Shown: piece after piece, positions 56,797 through 64,000 of the stretch
How positions within the stretch are numbered: the first letter of the stretch is position 1
Layout of the letters: the number at the start of each line of letters is the position of its first letter
Source of the DNA: Episyrphus balteatus
Lineage: Eukaryota > Arthropoda > Insecta > Diptera > Syrphidae
Assembly: GCF_945859705.1 (NCBI RefSeq)
Contig: NC_079134.1
Coordinates: 159,189,718 to 159,253,717 of the forward strand
Reading direction: 5' to 3'
DNA: 64,000 nt
Made by a program: the position numbers and the translations under genes
Notes under the pieces: generated by a model
Databases searched by the model: none
Told to the model about the DNA's origin: nothing
The model's input: the letters and a program-made list of their open reading frames with translations, nothing else

Positions 56797-58579
56797 TACC
56801 TACTAAAAATTTCAAAGTCCCCAAAAATTATTTTTTTTTCAAAAATTCAAACGAAAATCGTCGTCAAAATTGTCTTATTGTCAAATCACAGAAATGTCCT
56901 TTATGTATTTATGTTTATGTTAGTGGTGTCTCAGCGCTAAACGGTTTATCAAAAATTAAGTTGTCATCTATTTTTTAGATTTTCTAGTCTAGGGTGAAAA
57001 AACTTCAGACAGTAAAACCAAGCCCATACAAATTTATCATCTCAAGTGATCCAAATTGGATATTATCTGTGTTTAGGTATATTTTATATGTACATAAAAC
57101 CCTTTATCAAATATGTCTTTCTATTTATGTATTTCCATGAAATTCATCACATAAATTATTTCTATTTTTATTCAAAACACACAAAAATCAGAAAACCCTC
57201 ACTTAAATTTCTAAAAAAAAAAATGATACAGACAGACAACTCCTTTTCTCTCATTTCTTTCATCGTCTATTTTGGTAACAAGTTGAAATAAAACAACAAC
57301 AAAAAAAAATGAGAAAAAAAAATTCAAAATTCCTCCTTGTCGAGCATATTTTTGTGTCAACATACAAAAATAACGAAAACAATAATTCAGGTAGGTACAA
57401 TATTTTTCAAGCTTCACCACAAAACAGAGCAGAAAACAGGACACAAAACCCTAGTTCCAGTACAACAACCAACCAACAACAATAAAGTAGATACAAGTTC
57501 CTTATATTTTGTGCTGATGTATAACTTTAAAACTTAACTTTAACACCATAATTTATCACTGTCACCCATGCTTGCCTGTGCCTGCCTGGACTCACTATAA
57601 ACCCGACCCCGACTTCGACCGACATGGGGCTTACATTTTAGCTAATAGACCGACCTTCTCTTCCTGGCAAAGTCCATTATTATTATCATCATTCACAACA
57701 ACGACTTTGTGACTATTATTATAGCCCTCTGGGCTGGCATCTACCCAGAAACAGGTGGGTGTTTTTTTTTACATTTTGCTATTTTTTTTTATATTCATAT
57801 CCGAAGCTAAACACGAAAAAAAAATGGTTATGCTCAACACAAACAGAATAGGTATACAATAATTAGGAAGAAAGATCCTTACCAAGGATGTTTTCAATTT
57901 TTTTGTAATTTTTTTTTTTGTTTAAATTTTAGAATAACGCACTTTAAAGTTATTTTCATGCAGTTTTATCGGGTATTTTTCGTTATCCAAGAAAAAGAGT
58001 TATGTAACAGTAGTGTACATCTGCATTCAAACCAACAACAACAAAAACAAAAAAAATCACTGTTATCCTTTTTATCATCAAAAATTTTTATAAATTTTAT
58101 TCGTGAGGCATCCTTGTTGTATGAAGAAATACGAGAAAAGATGGGTGGTGAATAACGGCGGATGTCCTTCAACAGCACTTAGTATAATTTGTTTACACAC
58201 AATATTTTTTTTTTTTTTTATTTCTTCATTTCACTTGATTTATTATTTTTTTTTTTGATTTTTCAAAAAAACAATATCCTTGTTTGATTTTGAATATTTC
58301 TTCAAAATAAAGATATTATTCCACTTGACATTTCAATTACCGTAAGACAGGACACGGAGGACAACACAAAAATTCATTTATTATTTATGACGAATTCATT
58401 TCTCTTTCTCTCACAAGATTTTTAATTATTTCTTTGCCATTTTTTTTTGTATCCTTTTTTTTTTTTTTTGTTTGCTTTTTATCTCCCACAATCAAAATAA
58501 AAAAGATTAAAGGATTGTTTCACAGAGATTCACATGGAATAAATTTTATCCTGCTGATGCACTTGAGTGTATATGAGAA

Positions 58580-58608
58580 TGTATGTGTGTTTTATGTGTG
58601 TGTGTGTC
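58580..58608. repeat. GT-rich microsatellite
   Basis: GTATGTGTGTTTTATGTGTG followed by further GT units. Confidence 0.75.
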
Positions 58609-59016
58609 AGGCAGAGATAGATAGAGATATGGGTGTGTGTATGGTGGAGTATTTCTACAGTGATTAAAAATTAATTTGTGCCGCGGCAAACACACAACTA
58701 CACACTATTCACTGGATTTTGATGGATTTTTACCCGACCGAGAATAGTCCTTTTGGCTTTTTATTTAAATCCAATTCGCCGCGATTTATATTTATGCATT
58801 TTTTTTTTCTCGCTTTCAATTGAAATATAGGAATAATTCTACACTTCACTGAATTTAAAATATTGATATCCTTTTTTGTTCAGGGGTAAATGGTGACGTG
58901 ATATAGTGTTATACTTTCAATGACGTCATTCACATCCCGTTTTTCGTTTGGTTTTACTATTTTGTTGTTGTCAAAAAAATTAAGGATAAAATAGAAAACT
59001 ACACCCACTTCGCGCT

Positions 59017-59043
59017 CATCATCGTCATCATCATCATCATCGT
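59017..59043. repeat. ATC trinucleotide microsatellite
   Basis: TCATCATCGTCATCATCATC continues as ATC units with CGTC interruptions. Confidence 0.85.
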
Positions 59044-61589
59044 CAAACCAGCAGGATCTCCTCCACCGAGGAAGGACGAAACGAACACAAACCTTTACCG
59101 TATATAACTACAACTATCATTCGAGTTGGAGAGTTGTGAAGAAAATGACAGTTAAAGAGGAAGAACAAGCAAAAAAGCAGCAACCTCTTTCGTATGTGTG
59201 TTTAAATATGTTTTATAAGTGTGTGAGAGTGAGTTTTTGTAAGGACACGACAACGATATAATAATTCTATTGCGAAGGAAATTGCAGAAATATAATATCC
59301 TCGAAGAATATAATAATTTAACTTTTGTGTAATTTAATCAAAATCAAATTCGTTCAGATTGGTTTTGATTAGAATGGATTTTGTTATCCTTTTTTGATTT
59401 TCGTGGCAAGGACATTATTTATGTTTTCTTTTCTTATTTTTGGTTGTTCAAGTCGAGAATAGATAAGATAAAAAAAGCAAGAAAAGAAAGTAAATATATT
59501 TTTTTTTTGTTTAGTGGAAAACAGCCATCGTTTTAATAATAAATAAATAAGCACCGAGACGATACAACACCGTTTCGACGAGGCAAAGAAGACAGACACA
59601 CGACAACGATGGTGGTGACGAGTTTTCCACCCTCACTGACCGTTATGTTCTGAGACAGGAAACTATGCTGTTGGTTAAGTTTAGTTGCAAAAATCAACTG
59701 TTTTTCAGTTTTCTGTGCTTGCTTGATTATTTTTTTTTTTCGTTCGGTTTCGGTGTGTTTTGCGTTCTGCTGCCTTTTGTGTGTGGTGAGGAGAGTAAAA
59801 ACGGTATATTTTTCTTTTTCCAAGAGAGAGCAATAGATTTATCGAAGGATGAAGAAGTAAAATAAAAAAATGAGAGTAAACACATTCCAACAGTGTTCAA
59901 GAGTGAAATTGGTATTGGTGTCATTTCTAGAGTGTATGTGTGAGTGGTAGGAAAGGTGAAAGCTTTATTTTATATTAGAAATGTTTGTATGTGTGTGTGT
60001 GAAGGGTAGTTTTGGTACTATAGGTATGTTTATGTTGTCTGGATGGTTTTTGAATACAAGAAGTGTTGTCGATTGCCTGTAAATTTAACGGTCACTGAGA
60101 CAGTGGTGGGTTTTTTGTTTGATTTTTTTTTTTTTTTGTATTTTTGAAATTATTGTCATTTATGACAGTCACTAGACATGTGAAAGATTATCTAGAAGAG
60201 TAAGATATCTGTTTGAAGAACTTATAAAATAGAGAAGTGGTAGAGGTGTTGTTTGTAGGGAAAGTTCGATGAACTTTTAATGTCAAATGGTTTCTGAAAT
60301 TATTACATATTTTTTTCCTATTAGCTAATTAGAGAGTTTTTCTGTGGAAATATTTTCTTATCATGGAGTTTGTTTTTTTCACGGTGTTATTTTTAGTTTT
60401 TTGCAAGAAATTTAGACATTGAATTTGAGAAACGGCTAATAAACACGTGGAATGTAGCTTTAGGAAATAATATGTGAAGTTCAATAAACCTCTTGCAAAG
60501 TAGATACTAGATAGGTAGGTATTAAAACATTCCAAGAAATGTGTAATTTAAGATGGGTTGGGCCAGAAAGAGGATTAATAATAACTGATATTGGCGACAA
60601 CACTAGTAGATAGTGATTGTTAAATTTACGCTTTGTTGGATGTGAATAAGTCTTATTGGAAGCAGGCTTACCTTGGAAGTTTTAAGTTTCAAAAATGTGA
60701 TTCTGAAGGGTATCGGCAAAGACATGCAGCTTTTGGACTTTCCTAAAAAAGTCTGCGGAAATAGTTATCGAGATTTTTTTCTCTTTAAGTTTTGGTTCTT
60801 TTGTATCGGATAGCGCCACATAGTGCTTCTTATAATAAGTCGCTAAGACTCAGACAATTTTTTTTGACACTTTAAGTACCTACCTACTATCTTAAGAAAT
60901 GGGATAGAATTTTGTATTAATTTATTTTTGTTCAAATGGCTCTCATGCGTTTCTAGTTAGCAGTTGAGTATGGAGTTGCCTTGAATCGATAACATAATTA
61001 CGAAAGAGGTTCTTAAAATATGCATTTTTTTCTTTTTGGTTAAATAGTTTTTCTTAAATTATTTAGGTACAATAATTTTTTTTTTTAATTTTTTAAAAGG
61101 ATCAATATCATCTACAAAAAATTTCTATATTCAAGTAAAATTTTCAAATTCAGCTTGGTTTTTATGTAATTATGTCTCGAAAACGTGTTCATTGTAATTT
61201 TTTAAAATGTAATTTCGAACAAATTAATAAGTTTCAGTGCATATTTTGGCTGTAAGTTAATGCAGTTAGAGTTGTTACAGACGATTTCGAACAACTTACC
61301 TACATGTTTGAAAAGTGTTCGTCGTAGTAGGCAAAAATTTCAAAAATGAGTTTTCAAAATGTTTAAATGCCTATACGATACAAATTCGTTTAAATCTTTT
61401 AAAATTGATGCATTTCAATTTCTTTTAAAGCATTTGAAAAAAACTTCTAAAAATTCAAACAAAAACGATTCTGTTGTTTCTGAGAATCAGATATATTATG
61501 AATGTGGGCGTGGCAGTGGGCGTATTTAGTTTTTTTGTTATCATATTTTAACTTTTAAATCATAAATCGTAAGGCTATCGGAACTATTA

Positions 61590-62095
61590 TACAGTAAAAC
61601 CTGCTAATTGGGACACTCTATAATCTGACCACCTCCTATTCGGACCGAATGCTTTCCCTGCTATTTTTCATACAAATTTCCCTCTATAATCGGGAAAACT
61701 GCTAATCGGACCATGGATCACCTTTATAACATTCTTTTCTTATTGTTTTACCTGTTTAATTGGACCAAAAGTCAAAAATAAGAAACATGTGTGTTCAATG
61801 TTCATGTACATTGCATCCCATTTTTTTTTTTCTTGGCCAATTTTGCAAAGTTACATTTGTTATATGCGGGGATTCCTCAAAATGTTTAATTTTATTTTTC
61901 GTTTCTTGGCAAAGGAAACAATTTGACAGTGCAATAGAGTTTTTGAAGTTGATTGTTTTTTTTTTTAAGCCTTTTGAAATTTTTTGGTACCTATATTTGT
62001 TGTCATTTTTACGTGGGTTAGATGTATGAATGAGAGAAATTGTTTTCTAAATGGACCGGTCCGATTAAAAAAGAACCTCTATAAGTGGACCATCT
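61590..62095 (+). mobile_element. Truncated pogo/Tc1-like element, left end only
   Basis: A TA dinucleotide is followed by CAGTAAAACCTGCTAATTGG and then repeated words of the type CTCTATAATCnGACC and CTAATCGGACC (61610-61710), with CCTCTATAAGTGGACC near 62075. Such internally repetitive ends starting CAG after TA are typical of pogo/Tigger-like relics. The expected inverse ending CAGGTTTTACTG was not found downstream to 62.6 kb. No transposase. Confidence 0.55.
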
Positions 62096-64000
62096 CCATT
62101 TGCATAACCTGATCAGAAAATTCAATTTTAAAGTTCAAGTGACCTCAACTCCAAAGCGTTTCGCCCACTTAAAATAAAATAAATTTTTAATTTTTAATAA
62201 ATTGCTATTATTTTTGTTATTTTTTCTTCGTTACTGATCAGAAAATGGTATTATGCCATGTTTCGTAGTACTCTTCCGAATGAACCGTCTGAACCGGGTG
62301 CGTACATATGGCAAGATTTTTTTCAAGTGAAAAAGTATGTTGAGCTCTTTATGTGTTCCGAATATTTTTAAACACCAGTATTGGAGGTTTTAAAATAACT
62401 GAGCTTGAATTGATATTTCGAACATTGAAATACATTATGGACATTTGAAGATTTTTTTACATACATATATCAACTGAACTCATAATATTTAGTCTAATTT
62501 TTCTCATATGGATCCAATCAAGTAACTAGTTAGAAATAAAACCTGTCTACAATGCTATGCTATGCTATAAGTAGTTAAAAGAAAACGCAAACGCAAACTG
62601 GAAAATTTATTAAGAATTTTTTTAAGAAATCATTGAAAAAGTTACAGAATTTTTTGAGCACTTAAGGATGAACAAAATATTCATCCTGTCAATGTTGATT
62701 CAAGATTTATAAATTAGGACTTTTTTTTATAATCGACTGTAGGCCCTATACATTTTTAATTCAAAAAACACTTTGAAAACTGAAAATTTCCTTAACAGTT
62801 GATATGTTCAACTATGAACTTGAAATGTAGGTAAACATTTATCTGATTATTCTCCCTAAGAAAATCATAAGAAATTTTAAAGATAAATTTAACAAATTTC
62901 CTTGAAAAATAAAGATGCTTCGATCCAGCCTTGATGAAGTATTTTTAAGAAAACCAAAGACGCAACTTTTCATATACACATAACTCGTTCAACCTATAAT
63001 ACCTATACTCCTGTATATGTAAGCTCAGCTGGCAATGTTTCAAAATATGTTTTCAAAAAAATAAAATGCGACACGTGAAATTGTTTGTTTATTTATCACA
63101 TATTGCTGCAGTTATTTTATTGGCTATAAAACTTTAAATATGTGTGATACAAAAACCATAAACATGTGTGAACTCATATAAGGAAGTAGAACATATTTTT
63201 TTTTTTTTTTTTGTTTCTGGTTGAAACTGATTTGTCCTTGTACTGTAGTAAGATTATAGTAGGACATAAACAAACGTGTACTTTTTTTCATACAGTTCAA
63301 AAATATTTAATATCAATGATAAGCTTTATAAGAAGACTCATTTAACGCGCCAATATTATTCACTGGCTTTTAATAATTTTGATAAGAATCGATTTTGTTG
63401 TAAAAAAATACCCCTTCAATGTGCTATTATAAATCGAATTTTGTCTAAATAAACAAACAGTCACGATAAAAGAAAATAACAATAATCACCCCTTCTGTCA
63501 TATTCTGTCTGCCCTTTTAAAATGCTTAATGTATTTTCATAAAATGTTAAAGAAATAAAATGCTTTAGGGGTGGAGCCAGTAGGTAGCACCTTTATAATA
63601 AAATAGCATGTCCAACACATAATCAAATAATCAAAGCGTGAAAAATGTCCTTTTGGAAACCACAACAAAACTATATGAATTATTATTTTGAAATAAATTG
63701 AATTTTTGATATCCTCCCACTCACACAGAAAGTTAGAAATCATTATTATTTCTTATATAAAAAAAAAAAAAAAAATCTTGTCCTTTCCTTGAATGAAGGA
63801 CTCTCCAATGACATTATTCCCCTAAAACCGAAAAGGAGAAAAACATTTAAAGAAAACCACTGCTTATTTTTATTATGTTTTTTTTTCTTGACTTGCGTTC
63901 GCCAAAACCTATAGAAAAAATGTCACTACAAAACAATGTAAGCTCATAGCATATTATAAACATCAATAGTTATTAGAAAAAATAAAGCTCCATCAAATAA
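62096..64000. other. AT-rich non-coding DNA
   Basis: No gene or clear repeat. T tracts at 63197-63212 and an A tract at 63760-63775. Confidence 0.55.

Larger units (their letters stand above)
56797..61591. other. Non-coding DNA with GC-richer patches at 57.5-57.8 and 58.7-59.9 kb
   Basis: Relatively CG-containing stretches (57545-57760; 58680-58800; 58980-59190; 59520-59900) lie in AT-rich DNA, with ATC, GT and GA microsatellite-like runs. One potential minus-strand donor (CTTG|GTAAGG) is at 57882. These could include an untranslated first exon or promoter of the minus-strand gene at 34 kb, but nothing decisive is visible. Confidence 0.4.

Noticed and set aside
1..64000. CRISPR arrays, prokaryotic operons, tRNA or rRNA genes
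   Set aside because: Repeats are irregular and palindromic rather than spacer-separated. No Shine-Dalgarno-linked gene runs, and no B-box or acceptor pairing was seen by eye.

Overview
This is an intron-rich, AT-rich, repeat-laden eukaryotic window. It most likely comes from an insect, and the overall style suggests a true fly (Diptera). The evidence is a large phase-0 coding exon with a perfect GTAAGT donor, a candidate 74-nt GT-AG micro-intron, decayed insect-type non-LTR (LINE) reverse-transcriptase fragments, many short inverted-repeat transposon relics, and CA/CT/ATC microsatellites. Species cannot be fixed from the sequence. I see no bacterial or phage operon, no CRISPR array, no rRNA and no convincing tRNA.

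Coding content is very low. One strong coding exon lies on the minus strand (33043-34209). It encodes the first 389 residues of an acidic/basic, Ser/Thr-rich, probably disordered protein with two short Cys clusters and ends at a splice donor, so the rest of the gene lies at lower coordinates. A second, weaker candidate is a two-exon, 56-residue gene on the plus strand (860-1104). Three stretches are recognisable but broken LINE reverse transcriptases (16215-17060, 20130-20475, 30265-30560).

The rest is transposon relics and AT-rich intronic or intergenic DNA. Region by region: 0-2.2 kb has the small candidate gene and a GC-richer patch. 2.2-9.6 kb is a striking composite, in which two inverted copies of one repeat family (about 2236-3754 and 8504-9590) enclose a near-perfect 2.16-kb foldback (3911-6071) and an 871-bp foldback (7430-8300). 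9.8-14.9 kb has a half foldback, a small inverted-repeat relic and the first copies of two further families. 16-21.6 kb has LINE debris, perfect small hairpins, a 584-bp hAT-like MITE with an 8-bp target duplication, and the reverse copy of the second family. 24.1-28.1 kb has a foldback with a 3-bp target duplication, an 89-bp hairpin MITE and another family-1 copy. 31.7 kb has a piggyBac-type MITE. 34.9-47.9 kb has four more repeat-family members, a second foldback class and a Helitron-like tail. 50.7-52.9 kb is a nested pair, a CAGGGTGTCC element with TA/TATA flanks inside a TTAA-flanked element. 54.5-55.4 kb is a nested palindrome of the same class as that at 24.1 kb.

No gene system working together can be read here. 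The interest lies in the large coding exon, the possible small gene, and several apparently non-autonomous foldback families that share sequence modules and seem to have amplified and nested within this locus.
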